The notes: generated by a model not told the origin, from the letters alone. DNA of 64,000 bases from Rhodopseudomonas infernalis (GCF_022271405.1 NZ_JAJNAL010000014.1:1-64000), one strand, 5' to 3'; positions 34,703 to 44,676 are shown, numbered from the stretch's first letter. Program-made: numbers and translations.

Positions 34703-35545
34703 GTGAGCGTGAGCGCTGCCACCGAGCAACCTCGACATAAACACCATCCCCGGCTGCGACGCGCCGGTTTGGTCACCGCGCTGTTCGTCACGGTCTATGC
34801 GCTCGCCGCCTATTTGGCGCTGCCGCTGTTCTGGACGCATTACGACCATCAGCGCGGGCTCGCCGAACTGCCGATGGCGACCAGCACGGCACAAGGCATT
34901 CCGGGTGACCCGATCAATGTCGGGCTGATCGGCAATCAGACCGACGTGCTGCGCGCGATGCTGGCGGCGGGCTGGGCGCCGGCCGATCCGATCACGCTGC
35001 GCTCCTCGATCGAGATCGCCGGCAGCGTGCTGCTCGACCGGCCGTATCGCAACGCGCCGGTGTCGAACCTGTATTATCTCGGCCGCCGCGAAGATCTGGC
35101 TTTCGAAAAGCCCGACGGCCGCAGCGCCGACCGGCGTCATCACGTTCGGCTGTGGAAGGTGCTGGACAGCGGCGCGGAGGGACGCCCGGTTTGGCTTGGC
35201 GACGCCACCTTCGATCGTGGCGTCGGCCTCAGCCACTATACGGGCGCGGTCACGCATCACATCGATCCGGACATCGACGCCGAGCGTGAGCGTTTCGCGG
35301 CCGATCTCGAGGCCGCCGGCATGGTCGAGGCGCGCTATCAGGTCACCGGCATCGGCCCGACCATCGCCGGCCGCAACGGCGAGGGCGACCGCTATTACAC
35401 CGACGGCGAAGTCTGGATTCTCCGCCTCGTCGAGAACGGCCAGAAACGCGACGCACCGGCCGCGATCCTGCCGAGCCCGCTCGCCACCATCATCAAGGAC
35501 CAACTCTTCCGGACCATCGCCGAAGCGATTGCGCCCGCACCTTGA
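34703..35545 (+). CDS. LssY C-terminal domain membrane protein
   Basis: This 280-aa protein has one N-terminal transmembrane segment (GLVTALFVTVYALAAYLALP) and a soluble domain containing PINVGLIGNQTDVLRAMLAA, GWAPADPITLRSSIEIAGSV and GRREDLAFEK. It ends with DRGVGLSHYTGAVTHHIDPD, the LssY-C pattern found in proteins linked to type I secretion or PAP2 neighbours. The function is unknown. The start is GTG 34703 (GTG 34709 is an alternative), 21 bp after the SNase-like gene, so they are probably co-transcribed. Confidence 0.82.
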   Translation: MSVSAATEQPRHKHHPRLRRAGLVTALFVTVYALAAYLALPLFWTHYDHQRGLAELPMATSTAQGIPGDPINVGLIGNQTDVLRAMLAAGWAPADPITLRSSIEIAGSVLLDRPYRNAPVSNLYYLGRREDLAFEKPDGRSADRRHHVRLWKVLDSGAEGRPVWLGDATFDRGVGLSHYTGAVTHHIDPDIDAERERFAADLEAAGMVEARYQVTGIGPTIAGRNGEGDRYYTDGEVWILRLVENGQKRDAPAAILPSPLATIIKDQLFRTIAEAIAPAP

Positions 35546-35605
35546 ATTCAACCCGGCACGGCGGCATGGTCGCGGCGCTCTTCACATCACAGGGACTGCT
35601 GCATC

Positions 35606-36793
35606 ATGGCCGTCAGATCCGGCCGGGAATTCCTCGCGATCCCCGGCCCCACCACCATGCCGGACGAAGTGCTGCAGGCGATGCACCGCCCGGCGCTCGA
35701 CATCTACTCGAACGAGATGATCGAGCTGAGCGAGGGTCTGCTGAGCGACCTCAGCCGGCTGTTCGCCACGCAGGGCAAGTCCTACATCTACATCGCCAAC
35801 GGCCACGGCGCATGGGAAGCGGTGATCAGCAACGTGCTGTCGCGCGGCGACAAGGTGCTGGTGCTGGAAAGCGGCCGCTTCGCGCTCGGCTGGGGCAACG
35901 CCGCGCAGGCGATGGGCTGCGAGGTCGAGGTGCTGCCGGGCGACTGGCGGCGTGCGGTGCGGCCCGCCGAGGTCGAGGAGCGGCTGCGCCGCGACAAGGA
36001 CCACAGCATCAAGGCGATCGTGGTGGTGCAGGTCGATACGGCGTCGAGCGCCTACAACGATCTCGAGGCGATCGGCCGCGCCATCAAGGCCGCCGGGCAC
36101 CCGGCACTGTTCATGGTCGACACCGTCGCGTCGCTCGGCTGCATGCCGTTCGAGATGGATGCCTGGGGCATCGACGTCGCGATGGCCGGTTCGCAGAAGG
36201 GCCTGATGGCGCCGCCCGGCCTCGGCTTCGTCGCGGTCGGCGACCGTGCCCGCGCGGCGCATCAGCACGCCGATCTGCGCACGCCGTATTGGGATTGGAC
36301 CAATCGCGACGGCCCGGAGCACTACCAGAAATATGCCGGCACGGCGCCGATCCATTTACTGTTCGCGCTGCGCAAGGCGCTCGACATCCTGTTCGCCGAA
36401 GGACTGGATGCGACCTTCATGCGCCACCGGCTGCTCGCCGAAGCGGTCCGCCGCGCGGTGTCGACCTGGAGCGAGGGCCAGGTGTTCAGCTTCAACATCG
36501 CCGACCCGCGCGAGCGCGCCGACACCGTGACTACCGTGCGGGCCGCCGATGGTCACGACCTGCTGGCGTTGCATCGCTACTGCAAGGAGAAGTGCGGCGT
36601 CGTGCTCGGCGTCGGCATCGGCGACCTGCAGAACCGCGCCTTCCGCATCGCCCATATGGGCCACATCAACGCCCCGATGGTGCTCGGCACGCTCGGCGTC
36701 ATCGAAATGGCGCTGACCGCGCTGAACATCCCCCACGGCAAAGGCGGCGTCGACGCGGCGATCGGCTATCTGGCCGAAAGCGTGCCGGCGTAG
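35606..36793 (+). CDS. PLP-dependent alanine/serine-glyoxylate aminotransferase-family protein
   Basis: This 395-aa fold-type I aminotransferase has LAIPGPTTMPDEVLQAMHRP at the N-terminus, IANGHGAWEAVISN, an Asp contacting the PLP ring (FMVDTVASLGCM), and the Schiff-base lysine K198 in AGSQKGLMAPPG. It is likely to use glyoxylate as amino acceptor with serine or alanine, or to be an aspartate aminotransferase-like relative; the exact substrates are not readable. It follows the LssY-C gene by 60 bp on the same strand. Confidence 0.9.
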   Translation: MAVRSGREFLAIPGPTTMPDEVLQAMHRPALDIYSNEMIELSEGLLSDLSRLFATQGKSYIYIANGHGAWEAVISNVLSRGDKVLVLESGRFALGWGNAAQAMGCEVEVLPGDWRRAVRPAEVEERLRRDKDHSIKAIVVVQVDTASSAYNDLEAIGRAIKAAGHPALFMVDTVASLGCMPFEMDAWGIDVAMAGSQKGLMAPPGLGFVAVGDRARAAHQHADLRTPYWDWTNRDGPEHYQKYAGTAPIHLLFALRKALDILFAEGLDATFMRHRLLAEAVRRAVSTWSEGQVFSFNIADPRERADTVTTVRAADGHDLLALHRYCKEKCGVVLGVGIGDLQNRAFRIAHMGHINAPMVLGTLGVIEMALTALNIPHGKGGVDAAIGYLAESVPA

Positions 36794-36810
36794 CCGCGTC
36801 GCAAGGTCAA

Positions 36811-36902
36811 CGTAGGGTGGGCAAAGGCGCGGAGCGCCGTGCCCACGCGGCACGTTTGTGGTGGAGGTCCGCGTGGGCTTCGCTGCGCTCAGCCCACCCT
36901 AC
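36811..36902. repeat. Palindromic repeat, family B, second copy
   Basis: It runs from CGTAGGGTGGGCAAAGGCGC to GCGCTCAGCCCACCCTAC, the counterpart of 3438-3525. It lies directly after the aminotransferase stop codon. Confidence 0.75.
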
Positions 36903-36916
36903 AAATCGCCGACACA

Positions 36917-37014
36917 GTCATTCCGGGGCGCGCGTAGCGCGAACCCGGAATCCCGACATGTTCTGCCGCGTCAGATTCCGGGTTCGCTCCCTTGCGCGAG
37001 CGCCCCGGAATGAC
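36917..37014. repeat. Palindromic repeat, family D, third copy
   Basis: It runs from GTCATTCCGGGGCGCGCGTA to GCGAGCGCCCCGGAATGAC, with AACCCGGAATC and GATTCCGGGTTCGC inside. It lies next to the family B copy and just past the livK stop, so it may terminate the ABC operon. Confidence 0.78.
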
Positions 37015-37023
37015 GAGGAGTGG

Positions 37024-38175
37024 TTACTTTTTCAGCCTGAACGCGCCGTCGCGAATTTCGATCAGGAAGGCGGAGCGTTCGTCGTAGCCGTTGTGGTTGT
37101 CGGGCGTCATGTTCGACAGGCCGTTGTTGAGCGCCAGATCCTTCGACTTTTCGATCTGATCGCGGATCGCGGCGCGGAATTCCGGCGTGCCGGGCTTGGC
37201 GACCTTGAGAGCGGCCGGAATCGCGTTTTCGACCAACGTCATCGAATCCCACAGATGCACGCCGAAGATGGTCGGCGACGCGCCGCCATTGGCGGCCTTG
37301 TAGGCGTCGACGAAGCGTGCCTTGACCTTACGGAACGGACTGTCGGCCGGCATGTCCTCGGCGCCCGAGAATGCCTCGCCGGCGAAGATCGCGCCATCGA
37401 CGTCCTTGCCGCCGAGCTTGATGAACTCCTCGGTGGCGACGCCATGGGTCTGATAGATCGGCCCCTTGAAGCCGCGTTCGCGCAGCGCCTTCTGCGGCAG
37501 CACCGCCGGCGTGCCGGCCGCGGCGATGAACACCGCGTCCGGCTTGCTGGCGATGATCTTCAGAATCTGGCCGGTCACGCTGGCGTCGCTGCGGGCGTAG
37601 ACCTCGTGCGTCGTCAGCTCGAAGCCGAGCTTCGGCGCGGCGGCGGCCAGCACCTTGTAGTAGCCCTCACCGTAGGCATCCGAGAAGCCGATATAACCGA
37701 CCTTCTTGGCGCCGGTCTTGGCGATGTACTTGCCGATGGCCTCCGCCATGATGTCGTCGTTCGGCACCACCTTGTAGACCCATTTGCGCCGCTCATCCAT
37801 CGGCGCCACCAGGATCGCGGCGGCCGCCATGGTCATCAGCGGCGTCTTGGCTTCTGCCGCGATGTCGATCAGCGGCAGCGTGACCGGAGTCAGCGACGAG
37901 CCGATCAGCACGTCGACCTTTTCATCCGCCAGAAGCTTGCGTGCGTTCTGCGCCGCCTTGGTCGGATCGGATTCGTCGTCGAGCGCGAAGTAGGTGATCT
38001 TTTCGCCGCCGATTTCCTTGGGCAGCGCCGCCACCGTCTTCGATTGCGGCTGGCCGAGCGCGGCGCCGGGGCCGGACGCACTCATGGTGATGCCGATCTT
38101 GATGTCGGCCGACGCGGCACTGACACCGGCCAGCATTGCCGCCACCGCGACGATCATTGTCTTGGTCTGTTGCAT
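37024..38175 (-). CDS. livK: ABC transporter substrate-binding protein (LivK type)
   Basis: This 383-aa periplasmic binding protein has an N-terminal signal (MIVAVAAMLAGVSAASA) and the type I fold pattern IKIGITMSASGPGAALGQPQ, then SDPTKAAQNARKLLADEKVD and VGYIGFSDAYGEGYYKV. It is the last gene of the livH-livMG-livF-livK cluster, 92 bp after livF on the same strand, and should deliver branched-chain or aromatic amino-acid-like ligands. The ligand specificity is not certain. Confidence 0.9.
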   Translation of the reverse strand: MQQTKTMIVAVAAMLAGVSAASADIKIGITMSASGPGAALGQPQSKTVAALPKEIGGEKITYFALDDESDPTKAAQNARKLLADEKVDVLIGSSLTPVTLPLIDIAAEAKTPLMTMAAAAILVAPMDERRKWVYKVVPNDDIMAEAIGKYIAKTGAKKVGYIGFSDAYGEGYYKVLAAAAPKLGFELTTHEVYARSDASVTGQILKIIASKPDAVFIAAAGTPAVLPQKALRERGFKGPIYQTHGVATEEFIKLGGKDVDGAIFAGEAFSGAEDMPADSPFRKVKARFVDAYKAANGGASPTIFGVHLWDSMTLVENAIPAALKVAKPGTPEFRAAIRDQIEKSKDLALNNGLSNMTPDNHNGYDERSAFLIEIRDGAFRLKK

Positions 38176-38267
38176 GGACGTCCTCCTCCGTTTGTTATCG
38201 TTCGTACGCGTCTTCCTGGAAGCATGACCTCGTCCGAAAACCGATAGCCACTTTTCGGGATCGCGCT

Positions 38268-38990
38268 CTAGTAATCATGGCCGCCGAGGCCGAGATAGCT
38301 TTCGACCAGCCGCGGGTCGGCGGCGATGTCGGCGGGCGATCCCTGCTTGGTGATCGCGCCCAGCTCCATCACGTAAGCATAGTCGGCGACTTCCAGCGCC
38401 GCACGGGCATTCTGCTCGACCAGCAGGATCGACACGCCGGTCTTCCGCAGATCCGTCAAAATGTGGAACACGTCGCGGACGATCCGGGGTGCCAGCCCGA
38501 GGCTCGGCTCGTCCAGCATCAGCAGCGTCGGCCGCGCCATCAAGGCTCGGCCCATCGCCAGCATCTGGCGCTCGCCGCCGGAGAGCGTGCCGGCAAGCTG
38601 TGCGCGCCGCTCTTTCAGCCGCGGCAGCCGCGCGTAGATCTCTTCGATCGTCTGGCTGCGCTCGGCGCGGCTGCGGCGGAAGCCGCCGAGCAGCAGATTG
38701 TCCTCGACCGCCATGTCGGCGAACAGCTCGCGCCGCTCGGGCACGAGGCAAAGCCCAGCCTTGACCCGCGACTCCAGCGCCACGGCGCTGATCTCGGCGC
38801 CGCGAAACACCAGCCGGCCGCGCGCCTTGAGCAGTCCCATCACGGCATTGAGCAGCGTCGTCTTGCCGGCGCCGTTGGCACCGATCACCGTCACCAGCGC
38901 GCCCTGCTCGACCTTGAGCGAGACGTCGTGCACCACCTCGGCGCGGCCATAGGCGACGCTGACATTCTGCACTTCCAGAAGCGCGGTCAC
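38268..38990 (-). CDS. livF: Branched-chain amino-acid-type ABC transporter ATPase LivF
   Basis: This 240-aa ATPase has Walker A VIGANGAGKTTLLNAVMG, the signature LSGGERQMLAMGRAL, Walker B LLMLDEPSLGL and the H-loop region. The start is GTG 38990, which overlaps the upstream livMG stop by four bases (GTGA). A longer open frame on this strand reaches 40271, but it runs through livMG in another frame and is not used. It energises uptake together with the ATPase half of livMG. Confidence 0.93.
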   Translation of the reverse strand: MTALLEVQNVSVAYGRAEVVHDVSLKVEQGALVTVIGANGAGKTTLLNAVMGLLKARGRLVFRGAEISAVALESRVKAGLCLVPERRELFADMAVEDNLLLGGFRRSRAERSQTIEEIYARLPRLKERRAQLAGTLSGGERQMLAMGRALMARPTLLMLDEPSLGLAPRIVRDVFHILTDLRKTGVSILLVEQNARAALEVADYAYVMELGAITKQGSPADIAADPRLVESYLGLGGHDY

Positions 38991-40759
38991 GACACGCCTC
39001 CGAGATAGGCTTCGAGCACCGCCGGATCCTGCCGGATCGCAGCCGGCGCGCCCTCGGCGATCTTGGTGCCGAAGTCGAGCACCACGAGGCGATCGGCAAG
39101 GCTCATCACGAAATCCATATCGTGCTCGACCAGCAGCACGCTCATGCCCTCGGCCCGCACCTCGCGCAGCAGCTTGGCGAGCGCCTTCTTCTCGCCGACA
39201 CGCAGACCCGCGGCCGGCTCGTCGAGCAGCAGCAGCATCGGCTCCAGGCACAGGGCGCGGGCAACTTCGATCAGCCGCAGCTGCCCGAGCGCCAACGTGC
39301 CGGCGGGCTCGTCCGCCACCTCGGCGAGGCCGACGCGGGCAAGCGCACGCCGGGCGCTGTCGAGGAGCTGTGCCTCCTCGGCGCGGTCGAGCCGGAAGAT
39401 CGCCCGCAGCACGCCGGCCTGGCCGCGCAGATGCGCGCCGAGCGCGACGTTTTCGACCACGCTCATGTCGGCCACGATCTCGACATGCTGGAAGGTGCGG
39501 CCGAGCCCGAGCCGCGCGGCGCGCTGCGGCGTCTGCGCGGCGAGCGGGTGGCCTTCGAACGCGATCTTGCCCGAAGTCAGCGGCAGCACGCCGGTGATCA
39601 GGTTGAAGGTGGTGCTCTTGCCGGCGCCGTTCGGGCCGATCAGCCCGATGATGCGACCGCTCTCGACCTCGAAGCCGACATCGTTGACGGCGACCAGACC
39701 GCCGAAACTCTTGCGCGCCTGATCGGCCTGCAGCAGCTTGGTGCCGGGCGCAGGCAGCGTGCGCGCCGGCAGGCGATCGCCGTCGGGCGGAGGCGGGACT
39801 TTCGGTGCCGGCGGCGCCCCGAACAGGATCGGCCACAGCCCGCCCGGCGCGGTCTGCAGTAGCAGCACCAGCACGGCGCCGAACGCGATGATCTCGAAAT
39901 TGCCGGTGTGGCCGAGCAGCCGGGGCAGCCAGTCCTGCAACTGATCGCGCAGGAAGGTGATGCCCGCGGCACCGAGGATGGCGCCATAGACCCGCCCTGC
40001 GCCACCGAGCACGGCCATCAGCAGATATTCGGTGCCGGCGGTGATGCCGAACGGCCCCGGCGACACCGAGCGTTGGAAATGCGCGTACAGCCAGCCGGCG
40101 AGACCCGCCAGCATCGCCGCATAGACGAACACCATCAGCTTGGCGCCGGCGGTGTTGACGCCGAACGCCTCGGCGGCGCGGGTGCTCCGCCGCAGCGCCC
40201 GAATTGCGCGGCCGACGCGGCCGCCGAGCAGGTTCTGCGTGGCGATCACCGCCAGCACCACCGCGATCCACACCACCACGAAGTAATCGCGCGGCGCGAT
40301 CAGCGCGTAGTCGCCGATCTTCAGCGCCGGAATGCCCGGCAGTCCGTCATGGGCGCCGAGCCAGCTCAGATTGCCGAACAGATAATAGAACGCGATGCCC
40401 CAGGCGATGGTGCCGAGCGGCAGATAGTGACCGCTGAGCCGCACCGTAATGGCGCCGACCAGCAGCGCCGCCACCATGGTGACGAAGATCGCGGCCGGCA
40501 GCGTCAGCCACGGCGAGATGCCCCAGTACACCGTCAGTACGCCGGTGGTGTAGGCGCCGAAGCCGACGAAGGCGGCCTGGCCGAACGACGTCATGCCGCC
40601 GACGCCGGTGAGCAGCACCAGGCCGATCGCAACGAGACTCGAGATCCCGATATAGTTGAACAGCGTGATCCAGTAATCCGGCATCAGGCCGGTGAAGGGG
40701 AGGATCAGGATCGCGGCGGCGATCGCCGTGGGGATCAGCTTCGGTGCGCGCAGCTTCAT
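38987..40759 (-). CDS. Fused LivM permease and LivG ATPase
   Basis: This 590-aa protein joins two transporter subunits. An N-terminal permease half (about residues 1-310, multiple hydrophobic segments, [20 protein letters not shown] signature of LivM) is followed by a Pro-rich linker ([20 protein letters not shown]). The C-terminal LivG-type ATPase starts near residue 330 ([20 protein letters not shown], Walker [19 protein letters not shown], signature [16 protein letters not shown], Walker [13 protein letters not shown]). Such fusions are known in alphaproteobacteria. The stop overlaps livF and the start overlaps livH, each by four bases. Confidence 0.93.
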   Translation of the reverse strand: MKLRAPKLIPTAIAAAILILPFTGLMPDYWITLFNYIGISSLVAIGLVLLTGVGGMTSFGQAAFVGFGAYTTGVLTVYWGISPWLTLPAAIFVTMVAALLVGAITVRLSGHYLPLGTIAWGIAFYYLFGNLSWLGAHDGLPGIPALKIGDYALIAPRDYFVVVWIAVVLAVIATQNLLGGRVGRAIRALRRSTRAAEAFGVNTAGAKLMVFVYAAMLAGLAGWLYAHFQRSVSPGPFGITAGTEYLLMAVLGGAGRVYGAILGAAGITFLRDQLQDWLPRLLGHTGNFEIIAFGAVLVLLLQTAPGGLWPILFGAPPAPKVPPPPDGDRLPARTLPAPGTKLLQADQARKSFGGLVAVNDVGFEVESGRIIGLIGPNGAGKSTTFNLITGVLPLTSGKIAFEGHPLAAQTPQRAARLGLGRTFQHVEIVADMSVVENVALGAHLRGQAGVLRAIFRLDRAEEAQLLDSARRALARVGLAEVADEPAGTLALGQLRLIEVARALCLEPMLLLLDEPAAGLRVGEKKALAKLLREVRAEGMSVLLVEHDMDFVMSLADRLVVLDFGTKIAEGAPAAIRQDPAVLEAYLGGVS

Positions 40760-41793
40760 TCCGATTCCTCGGCATGGGGCGCCACGATCGAGCGCCAGGC
40801 GAGCACCGGGATGATCAGCGTGAACACCAGCACTTCCTTGAAATTGCTGGCCCAGAACGAAAACAGCGCTTCGGCAAAGCCGACCGTGAGCGCCGCCAGC
40901 ACGGTGAGCGGATAGCTCACCAGCCCGCCGAGGATGGCGGCGACGAACGCCTTCAGGCCGATCAGGAAGCCGGAGTCATATGCCACCGTCATCAGCGGCC
41001 CGACCAGCGCGCCCGACACCGCGCCGATCAGCGCGGCCAGCGCAAACGCGATCTGCCCCGCGGCTGAGATCGGGATGCCGACCAGCCGCGCGCCGGTGCG
41101 GTTCGACGAGCACGCCTTCAGCGCCTTGCCGAGCAGCGTTCGGCCGAAGAACAACGCGAACAGTCCCAGCAGCACGGCGGTGACGACCAGCACCGCGACG
41201 CTCTGCCCGGTAATCAGCAATTCGCCCAGCGAGAAGGTTTGCGACGACAGCGGCGTGGTGCCGGTGCCTTCCGGGCCGAAGAACAACAGCCCGAGCCCCA
41301 TCAGCGAGAAATGCACGCCGAACGAGGCCATCAGCAGCACCAGCACGCTGGCATGGGCAATCGGCTCGAACGCGATGCGGTACAGCATCGGCCCCATCGG
41401 GGTGATCAGCGCGATCGCCAGCAGGATGCTGCCGACCTGCCCGATCTTCATCGGCGCCACCGCGCGCGTCAGCAGCAGCAGCGCGACCGGCAGCGCCAGA
41501 TCGAACAGCACGATGAAGGCGACGCGCCGCAGTGTCAGATCGCGGAAATGCCGGATCAGCTCGGACGCCGCGGCGAGGCAGCCGAGCGCCAGCAACAGCC
41601 ACGGCGTCGCCGGCGCCACGCCGTTCTCCAGCGCCGCAATGGTCAGCGCCGTGAACGCGACGAATTCGCCCTGCGGCACCAGGATGACGCGCGTGACCGC
41701 GAACACCAGCACCAGCGCGATGGCGACGAGCGCATAGACGGCACCGTTGATGATGCCGTCCTGCAAAAGAAACAGGAATATCGTGGCGTCCAC
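40756..41793 (-). CDS. livH: Branched-chain amino-acid-type ABC transporter permease LivH
   Basis: This 345-aa permease with about eight hydrophobic segments starts MDATIFLFLLQDGIINGAVY. The LivH signature is split between VTRVILVPQGEFVAFTALTI and GALVGPLMTVAYDSGF. At 345 aa it is slightly longer than the usual 290-310, mainly through the middle polar loop. The start is GTG 41793. It is the first gene of the operon, and a perfect inverted repeat lies 50 bp upstream. Confidence 0.92.
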   Translation of the reverse strand: MDATIFLFLLQDGIINGAVYALVAIALVLVFAVTRVILVPQGEFVAFTALTIAALENGVAPATPWLLLALGCLAAASELIRHFRDLTLRRVAFIVLFDLALPVALLLLTRAVAPMKIGQVGSILLAIALITPMGPMLYRIAFEPIAHASVLVLLMASFGVHFSLMGLGLLFFGPEGTGTTPLSSQTFSLGELLITGQSVAVLVVTAVLLGLFALFFGRTLLGKALKACSSNRTGARLVGIPISAAGQIAFALAALIGAVSGALVGPLMTVAYDSGFLIGLKAFVAAILGGLVSYPLTVLAALTVGFAEALFSFWASNFKEVLVFTLIIPVLAWRSIVAPHAEESE

Positions 41794-41843
41794 GCGTCCT
41801 CCCCCGAGCGCGACCCGGGCACTTGGACGGCCCGGTTTCGCTG

Positions 41844-41866
41844 CGGTTGGTAAAATTCACCAACCG
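41844..41866. promoter_or_regulatory. Operator candidate upstream of livH
   Basis: CGGTTGGT (41844-41851) and ACCAACCG (41859-41866) form a perfect 8-bp inverted repeat with a 7-nt AT-rich spacer (AAAATTC), 50 bp before the livH start on the minus strand. It is typical of an operator for a dimeric TetR- or GntR-type repressor. It lies in the 443-bp gap before livH. The rest of that gap holds a family E repeat and the htpX terminator, and no gene was seen. Confidence 0.6.
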
Positions 41867-42074
41867 ATCGTTTAATTCAAGGGAAATGACGCACAGGCGT
41901 CAGGCGGCGGCGCCAGCCGATCCGGCCGCGCGATCCCCCGACGCGCAGCGCGGGCAGGCTAACGCAGCCAGGCCCAGCCAGACATCCCTACGATGGGACC
42001 AAGGCGCGCGCCTCATCCAGCGCATCAGCGCGATGTGCCGGCCAGCGGCGCCAACACGACCACCAACCTCAGAG

Positions 42075-42154
42075 TCATTGCGAGGAGCGAAGCGACGAAG
42101 CAATCCAGCCCCGTGCACGGCGCCTCTGGATTGCTTCGCTTCGCTCGCAAATGA
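42075..42154. repeat. Palindromic repeat, family E, second copy
   Basis: It runs from GTCATTGCGAGGAGCGAAGC to GCTTCGCTCGCAAATGATGG, the counterpart of 17530-17647, between the htpX terminator and the livH promoter. Confidence 0.78.
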
Positions 42155-42173
42155 TGGGGTGGGGTCGGTGCCC

Positions 42174-42205
42174 CAAAAAGAAAGGCCCCGGCGAACTGGG
42201 GCCTT
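42174..42205 (-). terminator. Rho-independent terminator after htpX
   Basis: AAGGCCCC (42182-42189) pairs with GGGGCCTT (42198-42205). On the minus strand it is followed by TCTTTTT. It lies 31 bp past the htpX stop codon. Confidence 0.82.
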
Positions 42206-42236
42206 CGACATTCAGCATTTCGGCATCACGGGGAGC

Positions 42237-43202
42237 CTAACCCCACGGGCCCCGCGACGCGCCGCCGCTCCAGGGACTACGCGACGTGCCGCGGGGCTGG
42301 CCACTCCACGGGCCGGCTGCCGAACCGCGCGCGGGCGGCGCGGTCGGATAAGCGCCACCGCCACCGATCTCGCCGGCAAGCCGCTGCAGTGCGGCGACGC
42401 GGTTGTCGGTCGACGGATGGGTGGCGAACAGATTGTCCATGCCCTGCCCCGACAGCGGGTTGATAATGAACATATGGGCGGTCGCCGGCGCCCGCTCGGC
42501 GTCGACATTCGGCACCTGATGCGCCGCGGCCTCGATCCGGCGCAGCGCCGAGGCGAGCCACATCGGCTGGCCGCAAATCCGCGCGCCCATCTCGTCGGCG
42601 GCGTATTCGCGGGTCCGGCTGATCGCCATCTGCACCAGCATGGCGCCGAGCGGCGCCAGGATCATCAGCGCCAGCGAGCCGATCACGCCCGGGCCGTTGT
42701 TGCGGTTGCCGCCGAAGAACATGCCGAACTGCGCGATCATCGAGATCGCACCGGCGAACGTCGCCGTGACGGTCATCAGCAGCGTATCGTGATGCTTGAT
42801 ATGTGCGAGCTCGTGCGCCACCACGCCGGCGAGTTCCTCGCGGCTGAGCTGGCCCATCAGGCCGGTCGTCACCGCCACCGCGGCGTTCTCCGGATTGCGG
42901 CCGGTCGCGAACGCGTTCGGCTGCGGGTTGTCCATGATGTACACCCGCGGCATCGGCAGACCGGCATGGCCAGCCAGGTCCGCCACCATGCGGTGGAGGT
43001 CCGGCGCGGTGCGCGCGTCGACCTCCTGGGCGCCGTACATCGACAGCACCATCCGGTCGGAATTCCAGTACGTGAAGATGTTCATCGCCGCCGCGACGAC
43101 CAGCGCGATCAGGGCGCCGTTGGCGCCGCCGATCAGGTAGCCGACGCCCATGAACAGCGCGGTCATCCCGGCGAGCAGCATCGCAGTTTTGAAGTAGCTC
43201 AT
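42237..43202 (-). CDS. htpX: Membrane zinc metalloprotease HtpX
   Basis: This 321-aa inner-membrane protease acts in membrane-protein quality control. Two N-terminal helices ([20 protein letters not shown] and [13 protein letters not shown]) precede the zinc motif [13 protein letters not shown] (HELAH at 130-134) and [13 protein letters not shown] with the third metal ligand Glu. Unlike E. coli HtpX it ends in a Gly/Ser/Pro-rich tail with repeated PWSG-like units (residues about 290-321). I start at ATG 43202, which has AGGAGG just before it; the frame continues to 43373 without a better start. Confidence 0.95.
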   Translation of the reverse strand: MSYFKTAMLLAGMTALFMGVGYLIGGANGALIALVVAAAMNIFTYWNSDRMVLSMYGAQEVDARTAPDLHRMVADLAGHAGLPMPRVYIMDNPQPNAFATGRNPENAAVAVTTGLMGQLSREELAGVVAHELAHIKHHDTLLMTVTATFAGAISMIAQFGMFFGGNRNNGPGVIGSLALMILAPLGAMLVQMAISRTREYAADEMGARICGQPMWLASALRRIEAAAHQVPNVDAERAPATAHMFIINPLSGQGMDNLFATHPSTDNRVAALQRLAGEIGGGGAYPTAPPARGSAAGPWSGQPRGTSRSPWSGGASRGPWG

Positions 43203-43251
43203 GATCTCCTCCTGCGTTCCGATCCCGAAGGGCGGATAACGCATCCGTGAG

Positions 43252-44676
43252 ATGGGTAACTCTTTGCTTCCGAACAAGATCGGCTCGTGCGGCTGCGCGT
43301 CGCGGCTTGCCGTGCCGACACCGAACGGGCAGATTGTCGCAGTGACCAATCCCGCCAATTCGGAAGCCGCCATCGACCCGGCCGCGCCCCGCGACGCCGT
43401 CCGGGTCTATCCGGCGGGCGTGACCGTCATCCAGCGCAGCCAGCGCGGCCGCAGCTGCGTGCCCGCCACCTCGACGATCGAGGAGTTGCAGCGCTGGCTG
43501 CTGCTCGAGGCTGCGGGCGAGCGCGAGCTGCTGCTGACCTTCGAAGCGCTGATGTGGCGGATGAACGCCGCGGGCCTGCCGATCGATCGCGCCACGCTGC
43601 ATATCGGCACGCTGCATCCGCAACTGCTCGGCTTCGCCTGGAACTGGCGCTCCTCGGACGGGCTCTGCGACGAAGTCCAGGTTCAGCAATCGACCGCCGA
43701 CACCGACGCCTTCAAGCTCAACCCGCTGCGCCGGATCTTCGATCAGGGCAGCGCGATCCGCCGCAATCCGCAGGACCCGGCGGCCCAGGCCGAATTCCCG
43801 ATCATGCGCGACCTCGCGGCGGGCGGTTACACCGAATACCTGGCGCTGCCGCTGGGCGGCGAAGGTTTCCGCCACGCCGTCACCCTGTCGACGATACGCC
43901 CGGGCGGCTTCAGCGACGATCAGTTGGCCGAGATCAAGCGCGTGCTGGTGCTGCTTACGCTGCATGTCGAACGCCACATCGCGGTGCGGATCTCCACCAA
44001 CGCGCTCGGCGCATATCTCGGCCCGGTCGCCGCCACCAAGGTGCTGAACGGCGACATCAAACGCGGCAGCGGCGAGCCGATCCGCGCCATCATCTGGGTC
44101 TCGGACATGCGCGGCTTCACCGATCTGTCCGACCGGCTCAGCGGCTGGGACACCATCACGGTGCTCAACGCGTATTTCGAAGTGTTCGTCGGCGCCGTGC
44201 TGGCGCAGGGCGGCGAGGTGCTGAAGTTCATCGGCGACGGCCTGCTGGCGGTGTTTCCGCTCGGCGACGACGGCTGCGCTGCCGGCAATGCTGCACTCGC
44301 GGCCGCACAAGCCGCGCAGGCCGGGCTGGCGCGGCTCAACACCGAGCCGCCAGCCGGCCTCGCCGAAGTCGAAGGCTGGCGGCCGCTGCGCGCCGGCATC
44401 GCGCTGCACGAGGGCGAAGTGTTCTTCGGCAATATCGGCGCGCCCAATCGGCTCGACTTCACCGTGATCGGACCGGCCGTCAACGAAGCCAGTCGTGTGG
44501 AAGCGCTGCAGAAGACCCTCGGCCGCAATATCCTCATCACTGCCGCAGCCGCTCGCTACATCAGTTTACCGCTGGAACCGCTCGGCGAGCATCCGCTGCG
44601 CGGCGTGGCGGCGCCGATGACGATTCTGACGCCTCCGGAACAAACGGCCGTTCGCCCGCAGCCGGCGGCTTCGTAG
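43252..44676 (+). CDS. Class III adenylate/guanylate cyclase with an unassigned N-terminal sensor region
   Basis: The C-terminal cyclase domain (about residues 270-470) has the metal-binding Asp in [17 protein letters not shown], the second Asp in [13 protein letters not shown], and [20 protein letters not shown] with the transition-state Asn/Arg. Lys in LKFIGD and Asp in LDFT are adenine-specifying, so cAMP is the expected product. The N-terminal 250 residues have no family I recognise. The start is uncertain: ATG 43252 gives 474 aa and leaves only 50 bp to the divergent htpX start, while GTG 43341 is a shorter option that may be better. Confidence 0.85.
   Translation: MGNSLLPNKIGSCGCASRLAVPTPNGQIVAVTNPANSEAAIDPAAPRDAVRVYPAGVTVIQRSQRGRSCVPATSTIEELQRWLLLEAAGERELLLTFEALMWRMNAAGLPIDRATLHIGTLHPQLLGFAWNWRSSDGLCDEVQVQQSTADTDAFKLNPLRRIFDQGSAIRRNPQDPAAQAEFPIMRDLAAGGYTEYLALPLGGEGFRHAVTLSTIRPGGFSDDQLAEIKRVLVLLTLHVERHIAVRISTNALGAYLGPVAATKVLNGDIKRGSGEPIRAIIWVSDMRGFTDLSDRLSGWDTITVLNAYFEVFVGAVLAQGGEVLKFIGDGLLAVFPLGDDGCAAGNAALAAAQAAQAGLARLNTEPPAGLAEVEGWRPLRAGIALHEGEVFFGNIGAPNRLDFTVIGPAVNEASRVEALQKTLGRNILITAAAARYISLPLEPLGEHPLRGVAAPMTILTPPEQTAVRPQPAAS

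Noticed and set aside
36946-37023. A possible short gene after the aminotransferase
   Set aside because: The stretch is a palindromic repeat, and the open frames are products of the symmetric sequence.
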